From NCBI RefSeq assembly GCF_003568845.1, contig NZ_CP030126.1, positions 310,001 to 374,000 of the forward strand: 64,000 nt of DNA, in the 5' to 3' direction. The notes beneath the pieces are model-generated. The model ran no database searches, was not told the origin of the DNA, and saw only the letters and a program-made list of their open reading frames with translations. This stretch comes from Indioceanicola profundi (GTDB taxonomy: Bacteria; Pseudomonadota; Alphaproteobacteria; Azospirillales; Azospirillaceae). Shown here piece after piece: positions 16,845 through 25,747 of the stretch. Numbering within the stretch: the stretch's first letter is position 1; the number at the start of each line of letters is the position of its first letter. Both the position numbers and the translations under genes were made by a program.

Positions 16845-18275
16845 GTGGCACGCGGCTGGTTCGGTGAGATCGGGGATGCGGGGCTTCGGGCAGCCGACGG
16901 GCTGGCCCAGGTGGCGGCCCGCCTCGCGGGCGGGCAGATCCGGCTGGGCGTCACCGGCCTGCGCCGGTCTGGCAAGACGGTATTCGTCACCTCGCTGCTG
17001 AACAATTTGCTGGCGGCGGGACAGGGCGGGGGCGGAAGGCTGCCTTTCCTGGACGTGGTCTCCCAGGGGCGGTTCATCGCCAGCCGCCTGCGGCCGCAGC
17101 CCGATCCCGCCATTCCGCGCTTCGATTATGAAGGTCGGCTAGCCGAGATGACCAGCAATCCCCCGGCCTGGCCGCGGGAGACCAAGGCGATCAGCGAAAT
17201 CCGCATCGATCTCCGCTTCCGTCCCGGCGGGCTGGTGCGCCGCCGGCTGGGCGGCGTCGCCACCTGCACGCTGGACATCATCGACTATCCCGGCGAATGG
17301 CTGCTGGACCTGCCCATGCTGGAGCAGGAATTCGCCGGCTGGTCGCGGACCATGCTGGATCTGGCGGCCCGGCCCCCGCGCGATTCGCTGTCCCGGCGCT
17401 GGCGGGAGGTGCTGGACGCGGTGGACCCGGATCATACGGCTGACGAGGCCACGGCACGCCGGCTTTCGGCACTCTATACCGACTATCTGAAGGACTGCCG
17501 CGCCAGCGACGTGGGGCTGAGCCTGATCCAACCCGGCCGCTTCGTCGAGCCCGGCGAGATGGAGGGGGCGCCCATCCTGACATTCTGTCCCATGCCTGGG
17601 GCGGAACGTCCCCGCCACGGCTCGCTGGCCGCACTGATGGCGGAGCGGTTCGAGGGGTACAAGGACAGCGTGGTCCGACGCTTCTACCGCGATCATTTCG
17701 CCCGCCTGGACCGGCAGGTCGTGCTGGTGGACGTCCTTTCCGCCCTCAATGCGGGGGCGCCGGGCCTCGACGATCTGGAGCGCTCCCTCTCCGCCACGAT
17801 GGAAAGCTTCCGCCACGGCCGATCAGGCTGGCTGAACTTTCTCGGCGGGGCGCGCATCGACCGGGTTCTGTTCGCGGCCACCAAGGCCGACCATGTGGCA
17901 TCCAGCCAGCACGGAAACCTGAAGAGCCTGTTGGAAAGCTTTCTGGCGACGCCGCTGTCGGCCGCGCGCTTCGCAGGGGCGGATGTGGAAACCATGGCCC
18001 TCGCCAGCGTCAAATCGACCGAAACCGTGCTGACCGACTATCAGGGCCAGAAGCTGGCCTGCGTCCAGGGCACGCCGGTGGGACGCACGACGCCGACCGT
18101 CCTCTTCCCCGGCGAGATTCCGCCCAGCCATCGGGAAATCGGCCCGGTGGGGGAGGGGCGCTTCAACTTCACCCGTTTCGCGCCGCCCGCCGGCCTGGGC
18201 CAGGACGGAAGGGGTCTGGCCAATATCCGCCTGGACCGGGCGTTGCAGTTCCTGATCGGGGACCGACTGGCATGA
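16845..18275 (+). CDS. ycjX: YcjX-like GTPase (DUF463)
   Basis: A 476-residue P-loop protein of the YcjX family. Walker A is GLRRSGKTVF near residue 40, and the DIIDYPGEWLLDLPML segment near residue 145 is a family hallmark. The GTG start at 16845 is preceded by CGGAGGGGG. It overlaps the next gene, ycjF, by four bases (ATGA), so the two are translationally coupled. In enterobacteria ycjX-ycjF lie next to the psp membrane-stress operon; here no psp gene is present in the window. The role is thought to be envelope-stress related but is not defined. Confidence 0.9.
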   Translation: MARGWFGEIGDAGLRAADGLAQVAARLAGGQIRLGVTGLRRSGKTVFVTSLLNNLLAAGQGGGGRLPFLDVVSQGRFIASRLRPQPDPAIPRFDYEGRLAEMTSNPPAWPRETKAISEIRIDLRFRPGGLVRRRLGGVATCTLDIIDYPGEWLLDLPMLEQEFAGWSRTMLDLAARPPRDSLSRRWREVLDAVDPDHTADEATARRLSALYTDYLKDCRASDVGLSLIQPGRFVEPGEMEGAPILTFCPMPGAERPRHGSLAALMAERFEGYKDSVVRRFYRDHFARLDRQVVLVDVLSALNAGAPGLDDLERSLSATMESFRHGRSGWLNFLGGARIDRVLFAATKADHVASSQHGNLKSLLESFLATPLSAARFAGADVETMALASVKSTETVLTDYQGQKLACVQGTPVGRTTPTVLFPGEIPPSHREIGPVGEGRFNFTRFAPPAGLGQDGRGLANIRLDRALQFLIGDRLA

Positions 18276-19297
18276 GCGACCGCCGCACCAAGACCGCTGA
18301 GAACGGCCCCGGTGGAGACAGGCCGCCCGGCTGGATTCCGCCAATGGAGTTCGACCCGGCCCGCGCTGTTCCCGCCCCGGTGGAGCTTGACGATGCCGGG
18401 CCGCTCCAGGGAGAGGTGCTGCCGCCGCCGAAGCGCCGCAAGGGCCGGCTGCGCGCCGCCAAGGTGTTCGCCGGGTCGGTCGCCCTGCTGGTCGCAACGG
18501 CCATCGGCTTCGATACGGTGGACATGGTGTCCCGCGCCTTCGCCTTCTCGCCCGTGCTGGGCGGGGCGCTGTCCGGGCTGGCGGGTATCGCGGTCGCCAG
18601 CCTCGGCGTGCTGGCCGGGCGGGAATGGCGGACCTTCGCCCGTTTGCGCAAGGTGGACGCCCTGCGGCTGGATGCGGCGATGCTCCGCTCCAAGGGCGGG
18701 CATGGCGGGGCGGAGCCTCTGCTCCGCCGGGTGCAGGGGCTCTATTCCGGCCGGCCGGAACTGGCCAAGGCGGATGCGGAGTTGCGCGCCAGCCTGAACG
18801 ACGCCCATGACGACCGGGAGGTGCTGGACCTGGCGGAGCGCACGCTGCTCTCCCCGTTGGACCGGGCGGCCTACCGGCTGGTCATGAATGCCAGCCGCGA
18901 TGTCGGCATCGCAACCGCCCTCAGCCCTGCCGCCCTGCTTGATGCGGCCATCGTGCTCTGGCGCAACATGAGGCTGGTGCGGGAAATCGCCACCCTCTAT
19001 GCGGCCCGTCCCGGTCTGATCGGCTCGGCCCGGCTGGTGCGGCGCATGGCGGAGAATATCGGTGTGGCCGGCGTAGCGGATGCGTCCGACACGCTGGTGG
19101 CGGATGCGCTGGGCGGCACGCTGGCCGCTTCGATTTCCGCAAGGCTGGGGCAGGGTATGATCAACGGCTTGTTGACCGCCCGGATCGGCCTGACGGCGAT
19201 GCATCTTTGCCGTCCGCTGCCCTTCTCCGAACAGCGCCGTCCCAGGCTGGCCGAAATCCGGAAGGAACTGCTGCGGCTGCCGAAGGACGTGCTGTAG
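18272..19297 (+). CDS. ycjF: YcjF family membrane protein (TIGR01620 / DUF697)
   Basis: A 341-residue protein with a disordered, proline-rich N-terminus (1-60) and two membrane helices near 67-85 and 92-112 (KVFAGSVALLVATAIGFDTV; GALSGLAGIAVASLGVLAG). A helical DUF697 domain with SARLGQGMINGLLTARIGLT near residue 288 lies close to the C-terminus. It is coupled to ycjX by a 4-base overlap. The partners are expected to work together at the inner membrane. No sign of damage. Confidence 0.88.
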   Translation: MSDRRTKTAENGPGGDRPPGWIPPMEFDPARAVPAPVELDDAGPLQGEVLPPPKRRKGRLRAAKVFAGSVALLVATAIGFDTVDMVSRAFAFSPVLGGALSGLAGIAVASLGVLAGREWRTFARLRKVDALRLDAAMLRSKGGHGGAEPLLRRVQGLYSGRPELAKADAELRASLNDAHDDREVLDLAERTLLSPLDRAAYRLVMNASRDVGIATALSPAALLDAAIVLWRNMRLVREIATLYAARPGLIGSARLVRRMAENIGVAGVADASDTLVADALGGTLAASISARLGQGMINGLLTARIGLTAMHLCRPLPFSEQRRPRLAEIRKELLRLPKDVL

Positions 19298-19302
19298 TGC
19301 GC

Positions 19303-19325
19303 CGGACGGGCTGACGACCCGTCCG
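19303..19325. terminator. Hairpin between convergent genes
   Basis: An 8-bp perfect stem CGGACGGG (19303-19310) / CCCGTCCG (19318-19325) lies between the stops of ycjF and the second amidohydrolase gene. There is no T run on either side, so it is a structural candidate only. Confidence 0.35.
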
Positions 19326-19342
19326 ACACAGCGACCGACCGG

Positions 19343-20656
19343 CTACCGATAGGCCGGCGGATAGCCGTCGGGGTCGAGATTGCGGTACCGCTCCGCCAGG
19401 GCCCGGCCGCGGGTCTCCAGCGGCGTCTCCACGCCCTTGATGAACACCGCCTCCGGCTGGCTGGAGATTTCCAGCGGATCGCCGGACCAGACTACCAGAT
19501 CGGCCTCCTTGCCCGGTTCGATGCTGCCGACCTGCTTGTCCAGGCCGAAGATGCGCGCCGGGTTGATGGTGATTGCGGCCAGCGCCGCCGCAGGGGGCAT
19601 GCCCTGTGCCACGGCGTTGCCGGCATTGTACCGGGTCTGGCGGGCATAGTGGCCGGCGCGGCTGCCCTGGATGGCGACGGTGACGCCCGCCGCATGCAGC
19701 TTCGCCGCATTCTCCAGCGTGGCGCCCAGGGTCTCGAAGTGGGCAGGAAGGTTGGCCAGCGTGTTCACGACCACCGGGACCTTGGCCGCAGCGATCCGGT
19801 CGGCCACCATCCAGGCCTCCTCAGCCCCTTCCAGGATGATCCGGACCCGCTCCTCCTCGGCCAGCCGGAGCACCTGCAGGATGTCCGCGGCACGATGGAC
19901 CCGGATCAGCAGCGGCTGCTCCCCGCGGATCACGGAACCCAGCGCCTTGAGGTCGGCGCGGGACTGACGGTAGGGGCGGCTCTCCCCCTCCTCATAGGCG
20001 TCCGGGTCCTCATGATAGGCGCGCGCCTCCTCCAGCGCCCCTTTCAGGGCCAGAAGGGCGGTTCCGCGCGTGCCGCCGGACCGCTCCGTCGCATCCTCTC
20101 CCAGGGCGAGAACCATCGCCACCCCCGGCTTCATCAGAAGCTCGTAGCCGGGAGCGAGGTGGATAGCCGCGGCCTGACCGGCGAAGACGATGCCATGCGC
20201 CTCGTCCCCGCCTGGCAGCTCCGGCGTGACGATGGCGCGGGTGACGCCGCCGGTGCGGGCGATGGGGATCAGGGTACTGTTCGGGTTCAACCCGTACTGC
20301 ACGTCGAAGGCGGCGGACAGGTCCGGGTCGGCGGCAGACAGATCCTCCGCCGCGTCATGGGCCGAAACCTCGACCCCGGACAGGGTGCTGTTCGCGGCGA
20401 TGATGCCCGGCGTCACGATCCGTCCGGCGCCGTCGATGATCCGGGCTCCGGACGGAACCTGCACATCGGCGCCCACGGCGGTGATCTTCCCGTCGGTAGC
20501 GACGACAGTGCCGCTGGCGATCTCGCCAGCCGGCCCCATCGTCAGGATGCGGGCGCCTGTGACGGCGATGGTCTCGGCCAGCGCTGAACCGGCCGAGGTC
20601 AGCGCGCTGAACCCCAGCAGGGCGGCGGCGAGGGTGTGGGTGATGCGGGTTGTCAT
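19343..20656 (-). CDS. Amidohydrolase-fold protein lacking metal ligands (exported)
   Basis: A 437-residue protein with a signal peptide (HTLAAALLGFSALTSAGSAL) and the two-part amidohydrolase fold: small beta-sandwich at both ends (AGRIVTPGIIAAN; GSIEPGKEADLVVWSGDPLE) around a barrel. The HxH metal motif expected after TPGII is replaced by ANSTLSG, the later His positions read EGAEEAW, and the HSD position reads IQGSRAG. All usual metal ligands thus seem lost. The gene overlaps the upstream intact amidohydrolase by four bases, which suggests a partner or regulatory subunit in a heteromeric enzyme. Catalysis by this chain alone is unlikely. Confidence 0.82.
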   Translation of the reverse strand: MTTRITHTLAAALLGFSALTSAGSALAETIAVTGARILTMGPAGEIASGTVVATDGKITAVGADVQVPSGARIIDGAGRIVTPGIIAANSTLSGVEVSAHDAAEDLSAADPDLSAAFDVQYGLNPNSTLIPIARTGGVTRAIVTPELPGGDEAHGIVFAGQAAAIHLAPGYELLMKPGVAMVLALGEDATERSGGTRGTALLALKGALEEARAYHEDPDAYEEGESRPYRQSRADLKALGSVIRGEQPLLIRVHRAADILQVLRLAEEERVRIILEGAEEAWMVADRIAAAKVPVVVNTLANLPAHFETLGATLENAAKLHAAGVTVAIQGSRAGHYARQTRYNAGNAVAQGMPPAAALAAITINPARIFGLDKQVGSIEPGKEADLVVWSGDPLEISSQPEAVFIKGVETPLETRGRALAERYRNLDPDGYPPAYR

Positions 20657-22149
20657 CGCCGGGCCTCCTTGCCCGCCTGGCCAAGCTCGAAGTCGGTCTG
20701 CGGCCTGTATTTCGGGTCGAAACGGTCATAGGCGATACCGCCGTCGATATAGACCCGCTCCGCCACGGCGTAGACGCTGAAGGGATCGGTGTTCCAGATC
20801 ACCACGTCCGCCATCTTGCCGGGCTCCAGCGTGCCGGTCCGGTCCAGGACTCCGATGGCCCTGGCCGGGTTCCGGGTGATCCAGGTGATGGCGTCGCCAC
20901 GGTCGATCTCGATACCCATGCGACGACCGGCGGCCATGGCGATGGCGGCCTCCTGGTTCAGGCGCTGGATGATCGTTTCGTCATCGGAATGAATGACCGT
21001 GCAGACGCCTTTGCTGTGCAGCAGGGCCGCATTCTCCTCGATGCCGTCATAGGACTCCATCTTGAAGCCCCACCATTCGGCCCAGGTCGCGACGCAGATA
21101 TCCCGCTTCGCCAGCAGGTCGGCGATCTTGTAGGCCTCCGAGGCATGATGGAACATGGTGATCTTGAAGCCGAACTCGTCGGCGATGTCGGCCATGACCG
21201 CCATCTCGTCGGCGCGGTAGCAGTGGTTCTGCACCGAAATCTCGCCCGCCAGCACGCCGGCCAGCGTCTCATTGTCCAGGTCGCGGGTCGGCGGTTCCGG
21301 CCGGGACGGCTCCGGCCCGCGGTCGGCCTCCGGCTTGCCGCGCCACTCCTCCAGGTCGCGGTCGTACTTGGCGAGATCGGCGCGGTAGCGGTCCCACTTG
21401 GCCCGGTACTCCTGCCCGCCGATCCAGGCCTCGCGATAGCCCTTCACATTGCCCATGCGGGTGGCGGGGGGCTGGCCCTTGCCGCCATAGACCCGCTTCG
21501 GGTTCTCGCCGCAGGCCATTTTCAGGCCATAGGGCGCGCCGGGGAACTTCATGGCCTGCATGGTGCGGGCCGGCAGGTTCTTCAGCACCACCGTGCGGCC
21601 GCCGAACAGGTTCGCCGAGCCCGGCAGCACCATCAGCGAGGTCACGCCGCCCGCCAGCGCCCGGGTGAAGCCGGCATCCTGCGGCCACACCGAATGCTCC
21701 GACCAGACGCCCGGCGTGTTCGGGCTGGTCATCTCATTGCCGTCGGAATGCGGCTGCAGGGAGGGGGAGGGATAGACGCCCAGATGGGAATGGGCGTCGA
21801 TGATGCCCGGCGTCACCCACTTGCCCTTGGCGTCGATCACGGTGGCGTCCGGCGGAACCGCCACATCGGTTCCCACGGCGACGATCCTGCCGTCCTGCAT
21901 CAGCACCGTGGCGCCCTGGATCTCATCCTCGCCGGTGCCGGTCAGCACGGTGGCCCCGGTGATGGCGGTGGTGACCGAGGGAAGGGGCCGGTAGGTGCTG
22001 GGGAAGGGATCGCTGTTCTGGGTCGGGTCCAGACCCGGAAGCAACGCGGCCTGCGCTTGCGGCTGGGCCGCCGCGGGGGCCAGCACGGCCAGCCCCATCA
22101 GGGCCGCCGCGATCGGGCCGGCCCTCAGTTTCTGTCTCTTCATGTCCAC
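20653..22149 (-). CDS. Exported amidohydrolase (imidazolonepropionase-like)
   Basis: A 498-residue metal-dependent hydrolase with signal peptide (GPIAAALMGLAVLAPAAAQ). The amidohydrolase hallmarks are present: VTPGIIDAHSHLG with the HxH pair near residue 116, FHHASEAYKIADLLA with the barrel histidine, VIHSDDETI with the metal-binding Asp, and the closing PGKMADVVIWNTDPF. A charged insert rich in Arg, Glu and Pro lies between about residues 245 and 295. The gene is followed by a paralogue without metal ligands that it overlaps by four bases. Substrates may be cyclic amides or dipeptides; this cannot be told from sequence. Confidence 0.88.
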   Translation of the reverse strand: MDMKRQKLRAGPIAAALMGLAVLAPAAAQPQAQAALLPGLDPTQNSDPFPSTYRPLPSVTTAITGATVLTGTGEDEIQGATVLMQDGRIVAVGTDVAVPPDATVIDAKGKWVTPGIIDAHSHLGVYPSPSLQPHSDGNEMTSPNTPGVWSEHSVWPQDAGFTRALAGGVTSLMVLPGSANLFGGRTVVLKNLPARTMQAMKFPGAPYGLKMACGENPKRVYGGKGQPPATRMGNVKGYREAWIGGQEYRAKWDRYRADLAKYDRDLEEWRGKPEADRGPEPSRPEPPTRDLDNETLAGVLAGEISVQNHCYRADEMAVMADIADEFGFKITMFHHASEAYKIADLLAKRDICVATWAEWWGFKMESYDGIEENAALLHSKGVCTVIHSDDETIIQRLNQEAAIAMAAGRRMGIEIDRGDAITWITRNPARAIGVLDRTGTLEPGKMADVVIWNTDPFSVYAVAERVYIDGGIAYDRFDPKYRPQTDFELGQAGKEARR

Positions 22150-22351
22150 CCTGTTCCGTGTGGAAATTTATTAACCGTTTGAACTGGAAGGACATCATGG
22201 GCTGATCGGGATGGCCGGGGCAAGCCTTGTGGCGGAAGCCGTTTCAATCCCGCCGGACGCCGGACGGGGCTGCGCACGCGTGACATTGCCTGTTCTGGGC
22301 GATGCTGGTAGGGTCCGCGCCGCTCGAGTCCACCTTAGGAAATTACGTGTC

Positions 22352-22918
22352 ATGAAGGTCAATGCGAACACCATGCGCAAGGGGCACATCCTTGAGCATA
22401 ACGGCAAGCTGTGGGTGATCACCGGTACCCAGATCGTGCAGCCCGGCAAGGGCGGCGCCTTCATCCAGTTGGAAATGAAGGATGTGCGGACCGGCACCAA
22501 GAATATCGAGCGCTTCCGCACCCAGGAGACGGTCGAGCGCGCCCGGCTTGACGAGCATGAGATGACCTTCCTGTTCGCCGACGGCGACATGTACACCTTC
22601 ATGGACAAGGAGTCGTACGAGCAGGTGCAGATCCCCGGCGACGTGATCGGCGAGGGCAAGGTGTTCCTGAACGACGGCATGGAAGTGCAGGTGCAGAGCT
22701 TCGAGGGCGCCCCGCTCTCGGTCGAGCTGCCGCAGACCGTGACGCTGATGATCACCGAGGCCGATCCGGTGGTGAAGGGGCAGACCGCCTCCTCCTCCTA
22801 CAAGCCGGCCCTGCTGGAGAATGGCGTCCGCGTCCTGGTTCCGCCGCACATCGAGTCCGGCACCCGCATCGTGGTCAACACCGAGGACGGCTCCTATCTG
22901 GAACGCGCCAAGGACTGA
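22352..22918 (+). CDS. efp: Translation elongation factor P
   Basis: EF-P relieves ribosomes stalled at polyproline. The start at 22352 gives 188 residues, the normal length; the in-frame extension to 22211 is discounted because MKVNANTMRKGHILEHNGKL matches the family start. The modification loop reads QPGKGGAF with Lys33 at the tip, so this is the lysine type (beta-lysylated by EpmA in other bacteria), not the arginine type. The three domains are complete (VERARLDEHEMTFLFADG; C-terminal ESGTRIVVNTEDGSYLERA). It is followed by a strong terminator and then suhB, a common alphaproteobacterial order. Confidence 0.97.
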   Translation: MKVNANTMRKGHILEHNGKLWVITGTQIVQPGKGGAFIQLEMKDVRTGTKNIERFRTQETVERARLDEHEMTFLFADGDMYTFMDKESYEQVQIPGDVIGEGKVFLNDGMEVQVQSFEGAPLSVELPQTVTLMITEADPVVKGQTASSSYKPALLENGVRVLVPPHIESGTRIVVNTEDGSYLERAKD

Positions 22919-22944
22919 TCCGGCCAGGACCCGAGCGGAAGCGC

Positions 22945-22979
22945 GGCGCCCGCCCTATCGGCGGGCGCCCTTCTCTTTT
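22945..22979 (+). terminator. Rho-independent terminator of efp
   Basis: A perfect 10-bp stem GGCGCCCGCC (22945-22954) / GGCGGGCGCC (22960-22969) with a five-base loop is followed by CTTCTCTTTT. It starts 26 bases after the efp stop. Confidence 0.9.
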
Positions 22980-23080
22980 CCGCCGGGTGCCTTTTGTGTT
23001 TTCGACTGTTGTCCGCTGTCCGCGGTGCCTGTCAGGGGACGGGCGCCATTGTTCTTGAAAATCCGTGAAGGAGACCGCCC

Positions 23081-23905
23081 ATGGCTGCCCGTTCGGCCGT
23101 ACTCAATGTCATGGCGAAGGCCGCCGAGAAGGCAGGCCGCGCCCTGGTGCGCGACTTCGGCGAAGTCGAGCAGCTTCAGGTCTCCCGCAAGGGTCCGGCG
23201 GACTTCGTCTCCGCCGCCGACCGCAAGGCCGAGCGCATGGTGCGCGAGGAGCTGCAGAAGGCCCGTCCCGCCTTCGGCTTCCTGATGGAAGAGGGCGGCA
23301 CGATCGAGGGATCGGACAAGTCCCACCGCTGGATCGTCGATCCGCTGGACGGCACCACCAATTTCCTGCACGGCCTGCCGCACTTCGCCATCTCCATCGC
23401 GCTGGAGCGGGACGGGGAGATCATCGCCGGCCTGGTGTACGAGCCGGTGCGCGACGAGCTGTTCTGGGCGGAGAAGGGGGCGGGCGCCTTCCTGAACCAT
23501 CAGCGCCTGCGCGTGTCGGCCCGCCGCACCATGGCCGACGCGCTGATCGCCACGGGCATTCCCTTCAAGGGCCATGGCGACATGGGCACGTTCATGGCCC
23601 AGCTCCAGGCTCTTGCCGGCCAGGTTTCCGGTATCCGCCGCTGGGGCGCCGCGTCCCTCGATCTGGCCTATGTGGCGGCTGGCCGCTTCGACGGGTTCTG
23701 GGAAAAGGACCTGAAGCCCTGGGACATCGCCGCCGGCACCCTGCTGGTGACCGAGGCCGGCGGCTTCGTGTCGGAAATCTCCGGCCATAAGGGCCATCTG
23801 TCCGGGGCCAGCATCCTGGCCGCCAACCCGCTCCTGCACGGCCCCTTGCAGACCATCCTGCACAATGCGGTGAAGCCGAAGGCGACCCCGCAGGCGCAGG
23901 GGTAA
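23081..23905 (+). CDS. suhB: Inositol monophosphatase family protein
   Basis: A 274-residue Mg2+-dependent, Li+-sensitive phosphatase of the SuhB type. Metal-site motifs: EEGG near residue 68, DPLDGTTNFLHG near residue 87, and the C-terminal PWDIAAGTLLVTEAGG near residue 215; WGAASLDLAYVAAGR precedes the last. The substrate may be myo-inositol-1-phosphate or a related sugar phosphate; SuhB also has a role in rRNA transcription in E. coli. It begins with a good GAAGGAG site and has its own position after the efp terminator. Confidence 0.93.
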   Translation: MAARSAVLNVMAKAAEKAGRALVRDFGEVEQLQVSRKGPADFVSAADRKAERMVREELQKARPAFGFLMEEGGTIEGSDKSHRWIVDPLDGTTNFLHGLPHFAISIALERDGEIIAGLVYEPVRDELFWAEKGAGAFLNHQRLRVSARRTMADALIATGIPFKGHGDMGTFMAQLQALAGQVSGIRRWGAASLDLAYVAAGRFDGFWEKDLKPWDIAAGTLLVTEAGGFVSEISGHKGHLSGASILAANPLLHGPLQTILHNAVKPKATPQAQG

Positions 23906-23937
23906 GTCTGGGCGGCCCGTGCTCCTTCGGGTTCACT

Positions 23938-24039
23938 CTTCGACAGGGTCAGGGTGAGGAAAGCGCGGGTGGTTGGTGTCGGGCGACAGCGCCGGCTCCT
24001 CACCCCACCATCTCCACCCTCGTCCTGAGCCTGTCGAAG
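23938..24039. repeat. Imperfect inverted copy of a CTTCGACA-type dispersed repeat
   Basis: CTTCGACAGGGTCAGG starts at 23938 and its near-perfect reverse complement CCTGAGCCTGTCGAAG stands at 24024-24039, with a second matching pair GTGAGGA / TCCTCAC inside. The element fills the space between the convergent suhB and ymdB genes. A single-arm relative is at 32261. Confidence 0.75.
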
Positions 24040-24082
24040 GACGAAGCCCCTGCTCAGAACCCGACGACGCAGCCGGATACCC

Positions 24083-24922
24083 CTATTCCGGCATCGCCTG
24101 CTTCAGCCGGCCGCCGACGCGCACCGGTTCGGCCCGCTTGGCAAGGCCGGTGCGGTCGTCGGTTTCCACAAAGATGCCGCAGACAGTGACGGTGGCGTCG
24201 TTCTCCGCCGGGGTGAAGCGCTCGCCGGGGGTCTTGCGGGTCATCTTGTGGATGGCCGATTCCTTCTTCATCCCGATGACGCTGTCATAGTCGCCGCACA
24301 TGCCGGCGTCGCTCTGATAGGCGGTGCCGCCGGACAGGATCTGAAGGTCGGCGGTGGGGATGTGGCTATGGGTGCCGACGACCAGGCTGACCCGCCCGTC
24401 CAGCACATGGCCCATGATCATCTTTTCCGAGGTGGCTTCCCCGTGGAAGTCCAGGATGGCAGCGTGCACGCCGTTCGGCCCCATCATCGGCCCACCCAGC
24501 CGATGCACCTTCACCACCCGCTCGATAGCGGGGAACGGGTCGTCCAGCGGGTCCATGAACACCCGCGCCATGGCGTTCATGACCAGCACCTTGTAACGGC
24601 CGTTCTTGCTGGGCAGCACGGTATAGCCGCGGCCGGGCGTGCCTTCCGGATAGTTGATCGGCCGGATCAGGTTGGGAATGCGGTCGATCTGGCCCAGCAG
24701 TTCCTTCTGGTCCCAGACATGGTTGCCGGTGGTGATGCAGTCGACGCCGGCGGCGAAGAATTCGTTGGCGATCTTCTCGGTGATGCCGAAGCCGCCCGCC
24801 GCATTTTCCCCATTGATCACGACGAAATCGGGGGAAAGACGCTGCTGCAACTCCGGCAGATGGCGCAGAAGCCCCTCCCGCCCGCTGCGGCCCACAATGT
24901 CACCCAGAAAAAGAAGTCGCAT
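24083..24922 (-). CDS. ymdB: YmdB-type metallophosphoesterase (TIGR00282)
   Basis: A 279-residue binuclear-metal phosphodiesterase. Motifs in order: GDIVGRSGR (7-15), INGENAAGGFGI near 38, TTGNHVWDQKELL near 65, DFHGEATSEK near 149 and GTHSHIPTAD near 178, which are the usual metal ligands. The Bacillus homologue hydrolyses cyclic nucleotides and influences development; the role in alphaproteobacteria is unclear. It is 109 bases downstream of fthC on the same strand, but an inverted-repeat element fills that space. Confidence 0.9.
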   Translation of the reverse strand: MRLLFLGDIVGRSGREGLLRHLPELQQRLSPDFVVINGENAAGGFGITEKIANEFFAAGVDCITTGNHVWDQKELLGQIDRIPNLIRPINYPEGTPGRGYTVLPSKNGRYKVLVMNAMARVFMDPLDDPFPAIERVVKVHRLGGPMMGPNGVHAAILDFHGEATSEKMIMGHVLDGRVSLVVGTHSHIPTADLQILSGGTAYQSDAGMCGDYDSVIGMKKESAIHKMTRKTPGERFTPAENDATVTVCGIFVETDDRTGLAKRAEPVRVGGRLKQAMPE

Positions 24923-24942
24923 TATCAGTCCTTGTACGCATA

Positions 24943-25036
24943 CGTAGGTCGGATCAAGCGTAGCGCCGATCCGACGAGGCTGTGCAGAGCGGTCGCGGAA
25001 TGTCGGATCATTGCCGCACGCTTGATCCGACCTACG
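24943..25036. repeat. 94-bp inverted-repeat element between fthC and ymdB
   Basis: The 19-base terminal arms CGTAGGTCGGATCAAGCGT (24943-24961) and their exact reverse complement (25018-25036) enclose a second internal pair GATCCGAC / GTCGGATC. The arm sequence is of the GTAGGTCGGAT type found as intergenic hairpin repeats in many Proteobacteria. The right arm provides the TAG stop of fthC (25032-25034). No target-site duplication is evident. Confidence 0.85.
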
Positions 25037-25664
25037 GGGCCGGCGAAAACCTCACCACGCCCCGCTCGGTCAGCATCATGTCCAGCGGCTGGTCGTAGGG
25101 ATCGGTGGGGACCCGGTCCATCTGCTGGCCGTCATAGGCCGCTCCCACCGCCAGCACCGGGCCGTCTTCCCGCAGGGCGGCCAGGGTGCGGTCGTAGAAG
25201 CCGGCGCCGTAGCCCAGCCGCATGCCGCGCCTGTCCCAGGCCAGCAGCGGCACCAGCACCAGCTCGGGGCGCACGATCGGCGCTTCCTGCATCGGCTCCA
25301 TCACCTTGAAGGCGCCGGGGACCAGCGGGTGCCCCTCCCGCCACAGCCGGAACAGCAGCGGCCAGCCGCGCCCCGCCACCACGGGCAGGCAGGTGCGCAT
25401 GCCGCGCGCCGCGAGATGGCGCAGCAGGGGGCGGAGGTCCAGCTCATCCGTGCGCGGCCAGTAGCCGGACACCATGGTGCCGGGGGCGAGATCAGGGAAG
25501 GCTTGGTCGAAATGGGCGATCAGGGCCTCGGCGGCGCCCGCCGGATCGATGGCGGCCCGCGCCTGCATGGCCGCGCGCCGGGCAGCCTGCTTCACGGCGG
25601 CGATGTCGTCATCGCCGTCCGGGCCGGCGGGCACGGGGCCTGTATCGTTGGCGGGCTTCATCAT
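25032..25664 (-). CDS. fthC: 5-formyltetrahydrofolate cyclo-ligase
   Basis: This enzyme converts 5-formyl-THF with ATP to 5,10-methenyl-THF, returning the storage folate to one-carbon metabolism. The ATG pair at 25664/25661 gives about 210 residues; an in-frame extension to 25763 would run into the 6S RNA region and is rejected. Motifs: KQAARRAAMQARAAI at the N-terminus, VSGYWPRTDELDLRPLL, and the signature LGYGAGFYDRTLA near residue 160. The stop codon and last bases come from an inverted-repeat element, so the original C-terminus may have been slightly different. The candidate 6S RNA and zapA lie upstream, a typical order. Confidence 0.9.
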   Translation of the reverse strand: MMKPANDTGPVPAGPDGDDDIAAVKQAARRAAMQARAAIDPAGAAEALIAHFDQAFPDLAPGTMVSGYWPRTDELDLRPLLRHLAARGMRTCLPVVAGRGWPLLFRLWREGHPLVPGAFKVMEPMQEAPIVRPELVLVPLLAWDRRGMRLGYGAGFYDRTLAALREDGPVLAVGAAYDGQQMDRVPTDPYDQPLDMMLTERGVVRFSPAP

Positions 25665-25747
25665 TGCGTTCCGCGGCGGCTCTACGGTCCCGGCGGAGCG
25701 TGACGCCCACGTGACGCCCGTGGGGGGCGGCGGCCAGGGAAGAAAAG

